Shown piece by piece: positions 9,170-16,173 of a stretch of 17,086 nt of DNA. The first letter of the stretch is position 1, and each line of letters begins with the position of its first letter. Source of the stretch: Coemansia sp. RSA 922. Taxonomy: Eukaryota > Kickxellomycota > Kickxellomycetes > Kickxellales > Kickxellaceae. The DNA lies in assembly GCA_027577415.1 (NCBI GenBank), contig JANBQS010000480.1, positions 1 through 17,086 on the forward strand, in the 5' to 3' direction. The notes beneath the pieces were generated by a model. The model did not search any database. It saw only the letters and a list, made by a program, of their open reading frames with translations, and had not been told where the DNA came from. Both the position numbers and the translations under genes were made by a program.

Positions 9170-9184
9170 GAATCTGGAAGGTTC
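9170..9184. promoter_or_regulatory. heat-shock-element-like site
   Basis: GAA (9177-9179) and TTC (9182-9184) have the 5-bp spacing of an inverted nGAAnnTTCn heat-shock unit. A further GAA lies at 9170-9172, off the ideal spacing. Hsf1 controls metallothionein in budding yeast, so the placement is suggestive only. Confidence 0.25.
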
Positions 9185-9349
9185 GCATACCCAATTGTAT
9201 TTTTCAGCGCAAAGGGGGAAAAATCCCTCACTGTCACGCGGACGACCGGAAAAGGAGCCTCGCAGTTCACCTATATCAAGCCGTGCATAATAGGCCGTAA
9301 TGCTGTTGAGCGGGGTGAGGGGCGGTGATGGAAAGATTTTCTCGCGGGC

Positions 9350-9357
9350 TATAAAAG
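9350..9357 (+). promoter_or_regulatory. TATA box of the metallothionein gene
   Basis: TATAAAAG is a consensus TATA box 142 bp before the ATG. It is followed by the CT-rich leader, which fits a strongly inducible promoter. Confidence 0.6.
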
Positions 9358-9499
9358 CTTGCCCTTGGTCGCCCAAATCTGACCAACGTTTTCGCTCTTC
9401 ACCACAACAACATTATTTCCTCATCTCATCTCTCTTTTCAGCTTTACAAGCAACAACCAATTTTTTTCTTCTCTTCACACAACATATATCACATTCAAA

Positions 9500-10183
9500 A
9501 TGGTTTGCCCCTGCGACAAGAAGACCGGCGCCGCTACTGAGTGCGCTCAGTGCAACTGCGGTGGACTATGCGACTCCGAGTCGTGCACTTGCACCCAGGA
9601 GGGTGTAACGTCGTGCACCTGCCCACCTACCGCCAACTGCAAGACGTGCAAGTGCGGCGACAAGTGCGAGTGTGAGAACTGCTCGTGCGCTAATTGCGGA
9701 ACCACCGCCACACCTGCCGATGCGCCGAAATCGTGCTGTGGAACAAAGTCTGAGGCCCCTACCGATGCGCCCAAGTCGTGCTGTGCAACCAAGTCTGAGG
9801 CCCCCGCATGCTGCTCGACCAAGAAAGAGACTGCGACTGCCGCTTGCCCGTGCGGATCATCGTGCCAGTGCGCTGCCACGGCTGGAGCCTGCGCTTGTGG
9901 AACTGGCTGCAACTGTAAGAAGGTCGGTGCAAAGGCCGAGTCTTGCACTTGTGTTGATTGCAAGTGCACATCTGTAGCCGCCTGCCCATGCGGATCGTCG
10001 TGCCAGTGCGCTGCTACAGCTGGAGCCTGCGCTTGTGGAACGGACTGTGGCTGCAAAGGAAACGACGCAAAGGCCGAGTCTTGCACCTGTGTTGATTGCA
10101 AGTGCACATCCGTAGCCGCCGCCTGCCCATGCGGATCGTCGTGCCAGTGCGCAAAGTCGGAAGAGACCTGCGGCTGCTGCTAA
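9500..10183 (+). CDS. large repeat-built metallothionein (227 aa, 55 Cys)
   Basis: Binds and buffers soft metal ions (copper, cadmium, zinc) in the cytosol through cysteine thiolates. The ATG at 9500 follows a TTCAAA leader. I count 55 cysteines in 227 residues (about 24%), mostly as CxC, CxxC and CC. There is no Phe, Tyr, Trp or His, which is the classical metallothionein composition. Layout: a Cys-rich N-terminal domain (residues 3-66); a linker with two DAPKSCC-x-TKSEAP units (74-87, 89-102); then a 46-47-residue unit starting ACPCGSSCQC at 115-160, repeated at 161-207 and begun again at 208-227, ending CGCC. Most fungal metallothioneins are far shorter; long ones built by internal duplication are known in Cryptococcus (CMT1, CMT2). 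Cys spacing cannot tell the preferred metal. A structural or cell-wall Cys-rich protein is unlikely, as no signal peptide is seen. Confidence 0.93.
   Translation: MVCPCDKKTGAATECAQCNCGGLCDSESCTCTQEGVTSCTCPPTANCKTCKCGDKCECENCSCANCGTTATPADAPKSCCGTKSEAPTDAPKSCCATKSEAPACCSTKKETATAACPCGSSCQCAATAGACACGTGCNCKKVGAKAESCTCVDCKCTSVAACPCGSSCQCAATAGACACGTDCGCKGNDAKAESCTCVDCKCTSVAAACPCGSSCQCAKSEETCGCC
9842..10183 (+). repeat. internal tandem repeat of the metallothionein gene (2.4 units)
   Basis: Units start at 9842, 9980 and 10121 (138 and 141 bp). The last covers only 60 bp of coding sequence plus the stop. Units 1 and 2 differ mainly at third positions and in one short variable patch (encoding TGCNCKKVG versus TDCGCKGND). 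Units 2 and 3 share a 35-bp identical stretch at their start, which points to recent duplication or gene conversion. Confidence 0.85.
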
Positions 10184-10367
10184 GCAAGCACACTAACTGT
10201 CTCTCACATCCACTCATTCATCTTTCTTATTAGCTCTTTTTTTTCTTTGACGAGAGTATCTCGTAACCATTAAATATCACTCCTCAAAAAGTCCCATCAT
10301 CGCTCATATGAATTATACGAGTTGATTGGTCATCCGCAGTTAGTAAAAAAAAAGATAACAGCTGATC

Positions 10368-10375
10368 TATATAAG
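10368..10375 (+). promoter_or_regulatory. TATA-like box upstream of the PET191 homologue
   Basis: TATATAAG lies 50 bp before the ATG at 10426. An inverted CCAAT (ATTGG, 10325-10329) lies 40 bp further upstream. CCAAT boxes often control respiratory genes in fungi through the Hap complex. The whole spacer to the metallothionein stop is only 242 bp. Confidence 0.35.
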
Positions 10376-10425
10376 CTCCTGTTCTCCGTCTCTTTGTCAT
10401 CGTCTTGCCTTATCTCTTACTAACT

Positions 10426-10692
10426 ATGCCGTCGTGTGATGGAATCCGCGAAGAATTCATTCGGTGCATGTTGCGCTCAGAGTGCGTGTTTATCAAGCGG
10501 CACTCTGTCGCCGAATGCGTAACCAACAAGGAGCTAGAGTCGTTGGTACCCAACCATTGTCATCTATTGCGGCAGAGCTTGTTCGACTGCAAAAGAGGAC
10601 TGATCGATATGCGTAGGCGGATGAGAGGAGTGCCCAATTCTGGCGTAAAGATTCCGCAAAAGCACGACGATAGCTCTAAATGGGATTCATAG
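10426..10692 (+). CDS. PET191: Pet191/COA5 cytochrome c oxidase assembly factor (88 aa)
   Basis: A small twin-CX9C protein of the mitochondrial intermembrane space needed to assemble complex IV. The true start is the ATG at 10426 (MPSCDGIREEF); the frame upstream opens only at a TTG. Cysteines C4-X9-C14 and C45-X9-C55 form the two CX9C motifs, with an additional C20-X10-C31 pair as in Pet191. Family signatures are RSECVFIKRHSVAEC (17-31) and LFDCKRGLIDMRRRMRG (52-68); the FLDCKRG-like motif is diagnostic. Length is close to that of animal COA5 and shorter than yeast Pet191. There is no cleavable presequence, as expected for Mia40-dependent import. It ends 27 bp from the 3' end of the convergent transporter gene. 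Confidence 0.93.
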   Translation: MPSCDGIREEFIRCMLRSECVFIKRHSVAECVTNKELESLVPNHCHLLRQSLFDCKRGLIDMRRRMRGVPNSGVKIPQKHDDSSKWDS

Positions 10693-10719
10693 CGACATCT
10701 ATATTCAATACACACAAAT

Positions 10720-12849
10720 TTATGGCTTAATCGCACATCTATCTAATGGAGGAGTACTAGTCCCCCATGTCTCAATGCTAATGTATGTAACATACACTAG
10801 TCCAAACAGGGCAATGGCGATCAGCACCACGTCCTTGGCCTTGGCTCTCCACGTATCAGCTAGAGACCGATAGTGGAGCATCACTGGGTAGAGGAACGAC
10901 AGTGGAAGGCACGAACTGGCACCGACAATGGCGATAAAGTTGTCAAGCTTGTCCGCACCAAAGATGGCTACCATCGCGATAAAGCCCACCATGAGGGTTC
11001 GGAACAAGTTCTTTTGCCACTTGACAATTGGGTTGCCCTTGCCCGACTGTGTAAATAAGCCCGACTCGATGATTCGAATAGCTGGGAATAGCTGCAAGGG
11101 TACCGACATGATAATCGCCAGCGAATACAAGAACTGCACGCTTAGTGTCCACACCGAGTCGTTGGGTAGGTTGAGGAGAATAACGGCCTCTACAGCCTCG
11201 CCAAATGTCAAATATGACAGTGCGCCGATAACGACAAAGAGGCCCGCGCAAAGCACCAGCGATGCAGTCAACACACCGTTGAACTTGTCCTTGCGCTCCA
11301 TGCTCTCGACAATAGGTATGACTAGCGAGATGCCCTCGTAGGAAAAGGCAGCTGTGCCGACCAGCAACGGAAACTTGCTCGGATTGAACTTCACAACCTT
11401 TGCTGGTCCATGAATGGCGATGGACCACAAGTCGTAGATGAATAGGTAGCTGAGGCCGATGAGAATAAAGAAATTGCCGACCAGCGATAGCGAGGCAAAC
11501 TTTTTGATCTTGCGCACGAAAGCCAGCGGGATGTATATGAGAAGCTGGACTAAAATCCACATCTCGGTCGGGTACTGATGCTGGCACTCGGTAAGCGTAT
11601 TCCACAGGTCTCGCATATTCGTCGCGACAAAGATCACGTATGCGCAGCAGAATCCCAGTTGCGCTAAGACGATAGATACCATGACGCAGTACTTGAGCGG
11701 CCGCCCATACAGCTTTAGCGCCAAGTCGCCGTAGCTGCCGCCCAATTTGAGATAAACGTCCGAAAGCATTATCATGCAGTGGAGCGCATACCAGGCGATA
11801 GCAGACATTAAGAATGTCGAGAATATCAGGCCACCGTTAAGAAACGCACGAGGAAGGACTAATACACCGGTTCCGACAAACGACTTTACCAAGAGGAAGA
11901 ACGCCTTTTGAGGCGACGCGGTGGCCTTGATATCGCGTGCTTCCTGCCGCTTGGCCGCTCGAATCAGCCGTACGCGCTCCGTTGGCGGTAGTCCGGGTAT
12001 TTCAGGACCCTCCTCATCACCCTCTACATCCTCTTCGTCGTCTTCGTCACTGGGGTAGCTGCCACCAGCAAAGTGGCCATAGAGCCCGATAAAGTCGACA
12101 AAGTTTGCCGTCAGAATGTTGGCCGGACGGCCTTGGCGCTCGGCGCGGTCATGGACAAACTGGCGTCTAAATCCGCCTGGCGCGCGGATCTGGTAGGGCG
12201 TGTAAGTTACGTCCCAGTCAGAATCCGAAGGAGCTACAGAGAACGAGCGAGTGCGGTTATGTCTATTGCGAGAGCTAGGGGTTCCGTCTGCTTCTGTCTG
12301 TGCGTGCTCCTCTTGCCACTTGTACAGCTGGTGCGTGATATCTCCCGATGGTAATGTAAATGGATCCACCACCACGTCATCGTGAGTGGCTCCCACATAG
12401 ATATTCTCGTCGTCGTTATCATCGTCGCCAGAGTATCCGCCGTTGGCCTCAGCGTCGCTATATGCTATACTACCGTAGCTACGTGGCTGTGATCCCAGAC
12501 CAGGCGATGAGTCAGCTGGGCGAGTGACCAAGTGCCGTCGCAGTCGCCGAGCAGCTTCGGCCCTGGGTAGGATCATCACTGAGCCAGCGGGCGTGGCAGC
12601 AGCAGAATACCCACTCTCGATATCTGCTGGTCCTCCACGAGCTCGGGCAATATGGTCAAACCCGGCTGGAGGAGGACTAGACGAAGCACGTACTTCGGTT
12701 GCCAACGAGATACTTCGAGGCATGCCGCCGCTTGGTGAGCGGATAGCTCTTGGGCTAGGTGCTACGGTAGCAGCTCGTGGTAGCTGTGCATTTGGCGGTA
12801 AGCGAGCTTTGGCCCGTGGACTAATATTTGGAGGACTAGGAGAAGACAT
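10720..12849 (-). CDS. AVT3: Avt3/Avt4-like vacuolar amino-acid transporter (709 aa)
   Basis: A member of the amino-acid/auxin permease family, predicted to export amino acids from the vacuole. I prefer the ATG at 12849 (MSSPSPPNIS), preceded by TTCAAA as in the metallothionein gene. An in-frame ATG at 12909 would add 20 residues. Residues 1-310 form a long hydrophilic N-terminus: Ser-Pro/Arg-rich (1-60), acidic tracts at 141-148 and 268-283, and RAPGGFRRQFV (222-232), a motif I associate with fungal Avt3/4 N-termini. The transporter core follows from about 314 (KAFFLLVKSFVGTGVLVLPRAFLNGG), with SYGDLALKLYG (372-382) and AAFSYEGISLVIPIVESM (500-517), and about eleven membrane helices ending near 692. 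The AAFSYEG-IPIVESM element is typical of this branch. It is divergent from COQ7 and convergent with PET191. Avt3 versus Avt4 cannot be separated by eye. Confidence 0.9.
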   Translation of the reverse strand: MSSPSPPNISPRAKARLPPNAQLPRAATVAPSPRAIRSPSGGMPRSISLATEVRASSSPPPAGFDHIARARGGPADIESGYSAAATPAGSVMILPRAEAARRLRRHLVTRPADSSPGLGSQPRSYGSIAYSDAEANGGYSGDDDNDDENIYVGATHDDVVVDPFTLPSGDITHQLYKWQEEHAQTEADGTPSSRNRHNRTRSFSVAPSDSDWDVTYTPYQIRAPGGFRRQFVHDRAERQGRPANILTANFVDFIGLYGHFAGGSYPSDEDDEEDVEGDEEGPEIPGLPPTERVRLIRAAKRQEARDIKATASPQKAFFLLVKSFVGTGVLVLPRAFLNGGLIFSTFLMSAIAWYALHCMIMLSDVYLKLGGSYGDLALKLYGRPLKYCVMVSIVLAQLGFCCAYVIFVATNMRDLWNTLTECQHQYPTEMWILVQLLIYIPLAFVRKIKKFASLSLVGNFFILIGLSYLFIYDLWSIAIHGPAKVVKFNPSKFPLLVGTAAFSYEGISLVIPIVESMERKDKFNGVLTASLVLCAGLFVVIGALSYLTFGEAVEAVILLNLPNDSVWTLSVQFLYSLAIIMSVPLQLFPAIRIIESGLFTQSGKGNPIVKWQKNLFRTLMVGFIAMVAIFGADKLDNFIAIVGASSCLPLSFLYPVMLHYRSLADTWRAKAKDVVLIAIALFGLVYVTYISIETWGTSTPPLDRCAIKP

Positions 12850-13078
12850 TTTGAAATTACTTGAACAAATAAAAAAGCAATACTGAAAGAGAAGCACGCT
12901 CTCGGACATGAGAGCCTGAGAAAGCCCGAGTCGATGACGACGACTTGTTCAGCTGACAGTGCACCAATATCCAAAGAGCCGTTGATTTTATAATTGCGGA
13001 GACACCTTTCATAAAAAGTACGATCTGGACCCCTTCGCTTTTTCTCTCAGCTAATTCTTCAAAATTCACTTTTCCCTC
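12850..13078. promoter_or_regulatory. divergent promoter of the vacuolar transporter and COQ7
   Basis: 229 bp separate the two start codons. The AT-rich stretch TTTTATAATT near 12985-12994 may supply a TATA-like element, and a pyrimidine-rich tract precedes the COQ7 ATG. Control of both genes must be packed here. Confidence 0.4.
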
Positions 13079-13792
13079 ATGTCTCTAATCACTGCGCTCC
13101 GTCCAACTACGGCAAGAGCTGTCGCCAGCAAAGGCATTGGCTGCCTGACTAGCTGCAAGCGTCTACAGAGCAGCTACGCAGCACACAACCCGTATCTAAA
13201 GGACTTTGTCTACAAGGACACGGTAAGAGTCAAGGACGGCTCGCTGACGCTATCAAAGGACGAGCACTCAATGATCGACCGCTTTATCCGCGTCAACCAA
13301 GCTGGCGAGACGGCCGCCGTCAGCATCTACCAGGGCCAAATGGCTATACTAGGCAATAGGGGTGACGTAAAGCTAACAGAACTGCTAGAGCACATGCGTG
13401 AGCAGGAAGTTGTCCATCTGGATATAATGGACAAGCACATTGCCGACTTTCGCGTCCGGCCGACTATCCTACAACCCGTCGCTGCTGTGGGCGGCTATAT
13501 TCTAGGCGCTATCTCGGCGCTTCTAGGCATCAAATCGGCTATGACGTGTACTGAGGCGGTGGAGACGAGGATCGGTATGCACTATAACGACCAGCTACGT
13601 GACTTGTACAGACTAAAGTATCCGCAGTTGGACGAGCTTAAGAAATCTATCGCCAAATGTCGAGACGAGGAGCTGGAGCACTTGGATGCGGCCGTAGACC
13701 ATGGCTCGCAAATGGCGCCGCTACACAAGCTGCAGTTTGAGCTTATCAAGGGCGGTTGTGGAGTCGCTATTTGGCTCTGCGAGCGGATTTAA
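13079..13792 (+). CDS. COQ7: Coq7, 5-demethoxyubiquinone hydroxylase (237 aa)
   Basis: Carries out the hydroxylation of demethoxyubiquinone in coenzyme Q synthesis, on the matrix face of the inner mitochondrial membrane. Residues 1-33 are rich in Arg, Lys, Ser, Thr and Ala with almost no acid, fitting a mitochondrial presequence. The catalytic domain carries the duplicated ferritin-like di-iron motif: E77 in RVNQAGE, E110-x-x-H113, E162 in AVETRIGMHYN, and E198-x-x-H201 in RDEELEHLD. FRVRPTILQP (124-133) and the C-terminal GCGVAIWLCERI are family signatures. The usual His before AGE (RVNHAGE or RVDHAGE) is Gln here; I do not take it as a metal ligand. Length is near that of yeast and human Coq7. 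An AATAAA at 13796-13801 lies just after the stop. It is tail-to-tail with the next gene, 42 bp apart. Confidence 0.95.
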   Translation: MSLITALRPTTARAVASKGIGCLTSCKRLQSSYAAHNPYLKDFVYKDTVRVKDGSLTLSKDEHSMIDRFIRVNQAGETAAVSIYQGQMAILGNRGDVKLTELLEHMREQEVVHLDIMDKHIADFRVRPTILQPVAAVGGYILGAISALLGIKSAMTCTEAVETRIGMHYNDQLRDLYRLKYPQLDELKKSIAKCRDEELEHLDAAVDHGSQMAPLHKLQFELIKGGCGVAIWLCERI

Positions 13793-13834
13793 GCGAATAA
13801 ATTAAAGGTACTATATATCTACACTGGGACGTCT

Positions 13835-14932
13835 CTAGTCCAAAGCAAAGCGGTCGCGCGGAGAAAGTCCCTGTTCATCCATGAGCTGCGCAGACTCGTC
13901 ACTCATTGTCTTGTCAGTGGCATACATCTTTCTGTGCTTGGCGCGCAGCCTGTCGTAGGCAATGGCCTCCTTGAGACCCGAGCCAAAATTATGGATGCTC
14001 ATAATAGAAATGGCGCCTGTGGCGATAACCAACAGCATACATACGACAATGGTGATCATGAAGAACGGACGACTGTCGGCGTACGGGTCACCAGGCTTGT
14101 TGAGTATGTCCGGGTCGCAAACGCGAGCGATTTTGAAAATAAAGTACCCAATGGACAAGAACAGACACGTCGCAATGACAATCATCAGCCGACGTCGCTC
14201 GCCGGCTAAAGCATAAAAGGCGCCGACAATGACGACGATGCAAAAGGGAATGAACACGGTAATCTGCAGCCAAGTCTCAATATCGTCTGCCTTGAGTATC
14301 AGGGCCGTCATTTGTATGAGGTACGAGCCGACAAAGTAGACGTCCATCTTCAAGATCATGACCAAGCATTGGTGCCACATAAATGCTCTGTGCAGGGAAA
14401 TGTCGGCACCCAGACGCTTAAAGACGCTCCATCCGACATCTTTCTTCAGCTTGTACGAAAGCACAACGAGTGCCAGTAGGGCTATGCAGTACATGGCGAC
14501 GACGGTCACCTGTAGCAAGAACATGTTGTTGTCTCGCGTAAACATGTGAGCAGCCAAACTGGGCCATACGAACATTGATATGTAGCGAGTGACCGAGTTT
14601 GCCAGACACACAAAGTAGAACAGAACGACGACAATGACCTGGATAGTGTTTTGCGTGGCGACTGCCTCGCCACAGAGAAATATTATGTAGCACTGAGCCA
14701 TGATAAAGAGCGCACTGTAAACGACGTATGTGGTTACTGACGCTGACACTGCGCTTTGTATGTCTGGCACTTGCCACTGGCTTTTCAGCGTCGACTGGTG
14801 CGACATCTTTATCAGATACAGTGCGTACGACTCGGCGATAATAAAGGCTATGGCCTGTACGAGTGTACAAAATATGTATACGCGTGGGACGGTTCCCTTG
14901 GGAAGCAGCCGAGCTATGTAACGCCGAGCCAT
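13835..14932 (-). CDS. 8-TM membrane protein, probably UPF0658 Golgi-type family (365 aa)
   Basis: The start is the ATG at 14932 (MARRYIARLLPKG); the frame opens upstream only at a TTG. About eight hydrophobic segments are visible, near residues 18-41, 68-88, 98-122, 138-160, 188-212, 221-243, 248-268 and 290-313. The short basic N-terminus and the hydrophilic C-tail (314-365, KEAIAYDRLRAKHRKM) are likely cytosolic. The loop between segments 4 and 5 carries KKDVGWSVFKRLGAD (163-177), and segment 5 contains LKMDVYFVGSYLIQ. I associate these with the fungal UPF0658 'Golgi apparatus membrane protein' family known from fission yeast, whose biochemical function is not established. This is recognition from memory, not a search. 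No signal peptide is evident. It lies tail-to-tail with COQ7, so the transcripts probably overlap at their 3' ends. Confidence 0.8.
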   Translation of the reverse strand: MARRYIARLLPKGTVPRVYIFCTLVQAIAFIIAESYALYLIKMSHQSTLKSQWQVPDIQSAVSASVTTYVVYSALFIMAQCYIIFLCGEAVATQNTIQVIVVVLFYFVCLANSVTRYISMFVWPSLAAHMFTRDNNMFLLQVTVVAMYCIALLALVVLSYKLKKDVGWSVFKRLGADISLHRAFMWHQCLVMILKMDVYFVGSYLIQMTALILKADDIETWLQITVFIPFCIVVIVGAFYALAGERRRLMIVIATCLFLSIGYFIFKIARVCDPDILNKPGDPYADSRPFFMITIVVCMLLVIATGAISIMSIHNFGSGLKEAIAYDRLRAKHRKMYATDKTMSDESAQLMDEQGLSPRDRFALD

Positions 14933-15322
14933 TTTTTTTTTGTTGTGAGTAAGAGGGGAGATATAATATGAACAAAGATTAGGAACTACCAAGGTGTACT
15001 TATAAAGTGAAAAAAGGGGAGGGGGAAGAGGTATCTCCGATATCTCGGGGTGGATGCGCTAGGGTGTGGGGTTTGAAAAAAAAAAAAGAGGCGTAAGTGC
15101 CCAAGCGCTATTTCAGGCCTTTGAAAAATATAGAAATTAGTGAAGAACAAAAGACCTCGTGGATTGATTTTCGCTCATGCCGCTGCATGGGAAGAAGCAT
15201 GTCACCCGGGGACGAGAAGACATCCGTCGCTTTGCTCTTGGCAGGATGCATTGTCATCGTCCCGAAAAAAAGTGTCCGCTTTACACGCTGTCATCTATCA
15301 AGTAAGACCCAAACAATTCAGT
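14933..15322. other. spacer between the 8-TM gene start and the E2 gene end
   Basis: About 390 bp holding the promoter of the leftward membrane-protein gene and the 3' region of the E2 gene. It contains a purine-rich tract (about 15009-15029), a run of 12 A at 15077-15088 and the repeated GATATCTC/GATATCTC-like pair near 15030-15047. A further short exon of the E2 gene could lie at its right end; otherwise I see nothing. Confidence 0.4.
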
Positions 15323-15933
15323 TCAAGATGGCAAAAAATAGTATGCAAGTTGTTGCAAGAGTGCACATGGGTACGTACCGTCAAACCGCCAGGCCGCATC
15401 CTTGGGTGATACCTTTGCTTGCTGGACATAGTTTGAATCACCTGCCGGAGGTATCTACAAAAACATATCGGTTCCCAAAAATAGATTTATAACAAGGTGA
15501 TATCACCTTCCCCACACACCCTCTTGATGTTCAAAAAGAAAGTCGTCACAGATCGACACAAAGCCATGCTTACCTTTTCCTTGCAGCTAGACAGCATCGA
15601 GAGAATAGACAAACAGACCGACTCGACTGTCAGAGCAGGTGACCAGTGCTGATACAAGATACTCAGGCATATGTGGCCGTTGCTGTAAACATGTGGGTGT
15701 ACTGGTACTTTGTCCACAAAAACGACCTCGGCTGCTTCAAGTGGGTAGGCTTCCGGAAACGTAAACTGCAATGTAAAGAGCTCACCTGCATACAGGGTTT
15801 CTGTGGCGCCTTGAATGACAACTTCCCACTTGCCAAGATTCTCTTGGCTCTGAAGCCATACTTGTGGTGGCGGATCAGCAGTCATATGCCGATACTCTCT
15901 CATTAGCCGCTTTGTACGCAACGCCAAGGACAT
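15323..15933 (-). CDS. UBE2W: UBE2W-type ubiquitin-conjugating enzyme E2, two visible exons
   Basis: Spliced model: exon 1 is 15933-15574 (120 codons) and exon 2 is 15454-15323. The start is the ATG at 15933 (MSLALRTKRL), matching the short N-terminal helix of UBE2W and giving the expected length. Exon 1 holds the UBC core: EAYPLEAAEVVF, then VPVHPHVYSNGHICLSIL with catalytic Cys89, WSPALTVESVCLSILSMLSSCKEK. HPH (79-81) replaces the usual HPN, as in UBE2W itself, which ubiquitinates protein alpha-amino termini. Exon 2 reads IPPAGDSNYVQQAKVSPKD then AAWRFDG, aligning with the UBE2W tail (PPD-YV...PKK-WW). Unspliced, the reading frame ends in the intron at a TAA near 15487. The C-terminal end is unsure: reading on gives a stop at 15323-15325 (163 aa), but a donor-like GTACGT at 15378-15373 could join a further exon. 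Confidence 0.85.
15455..15573 (-). other. intron of the UBE2W homologue (119 bp)
   Basis: The donor AAG|GTAAGC lies after codon 120 (phase 0) and the acceptor is TTTTTGTAG just before 15454. Splicing restores the conserved C-terminal tail, which is the main support. The intron holds a perfect 16-bp palindrome at 15494-15509. No TACTAAC branch site is seen. Confidence 0.8.
15494..15509. repeat. 16-bp perfect palindrome inside the UBE2W intron
   Basis: AAGGTGATATCACCTT reads the same on both strands. In the pre-mRNA it cannot form a normal hairpin without a loop, so it is more likely a protein site on DNA, or chance. Confidence 0.5.
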
Positions 15934-16173
15934 TCCCAGAGGACTTGTAAGTTTTAAAGGGACGACTAGGCAACAAAGATGAGTAGTGCTAAAAAAAAGA
16001 AAGAAAAAGGATCTCAACTCCACAATCATATTGTCCATGCTGTCCATGTAGCAGAATTTGATTACTCTAATCTTAATCGCCATTACAAAGGCCTGGCTGC
16101 GGACATGTAAAAGCCGCTCTTGGTTCTTCTTCATTTATTCACAATTTCGGTACTTATTTTCTTTATTTTTAAA
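15934..16173. promoter_or_regulatory. divergent promoter of UBE2W and RAD14 homologues
   Basis: 240 bp separate the two ATGs. The RAD14 side is T-rich, with CTTTATTTTTAAA just before the start codon. The UBE2W side carries a purine run (15990-16010). A shared promoter for a ubiquitin enzyme and a repair factor is possible, but no damage-response motif is recognised. Confidence 0.4.

Larger units (their letters stand above)
8661..9499. promoter_or_regulatory. long upstream region of the metallothionein gene
   Basis: About 840 bp with no supported gene. The part nearest the metallothionein holds a TATA box, several AGGGG/CCCCT cores, a heat-shock-like element, a CCAAT pentamer at 9149-9153 and two perfect palindromes, all listed separately. 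From about 9385 to the ATG the sequence is C/T/A-rich without G runs, as expected for a fungal 5' leader. I did not find a canonical TGCRCNC metal-response core. Confidence 0.5.

Noticed and set aside
9547..10107. 186-aa minus-strand ORF under the metallothionein
   Set aside because: A mirror of the Cys-codon repeats (GCA/ACA antisense giving Gln/Ala/His repeats). Its periodicity comes entirely from the metallothionein module.
10943..11605. 220-aa ORF inside the transporter gene in another frame
   Set aside because: The overlapping transporter frame matches a known family throughout, so this is a shadow frame.
15097..15492. Plus-strand ORFs over the UBE2W 3' exon
   Set aside because: The minus strand carries the conserved UBE2W tail; the plus frames show no family features.
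15670..15710. HPH instead of HPN in the E2 as a sign of an inactive enzyme
   Set aside because: UBE2W-type enzymes naturally carry HPH, and the catalytic Cys and flanking residues are intact.
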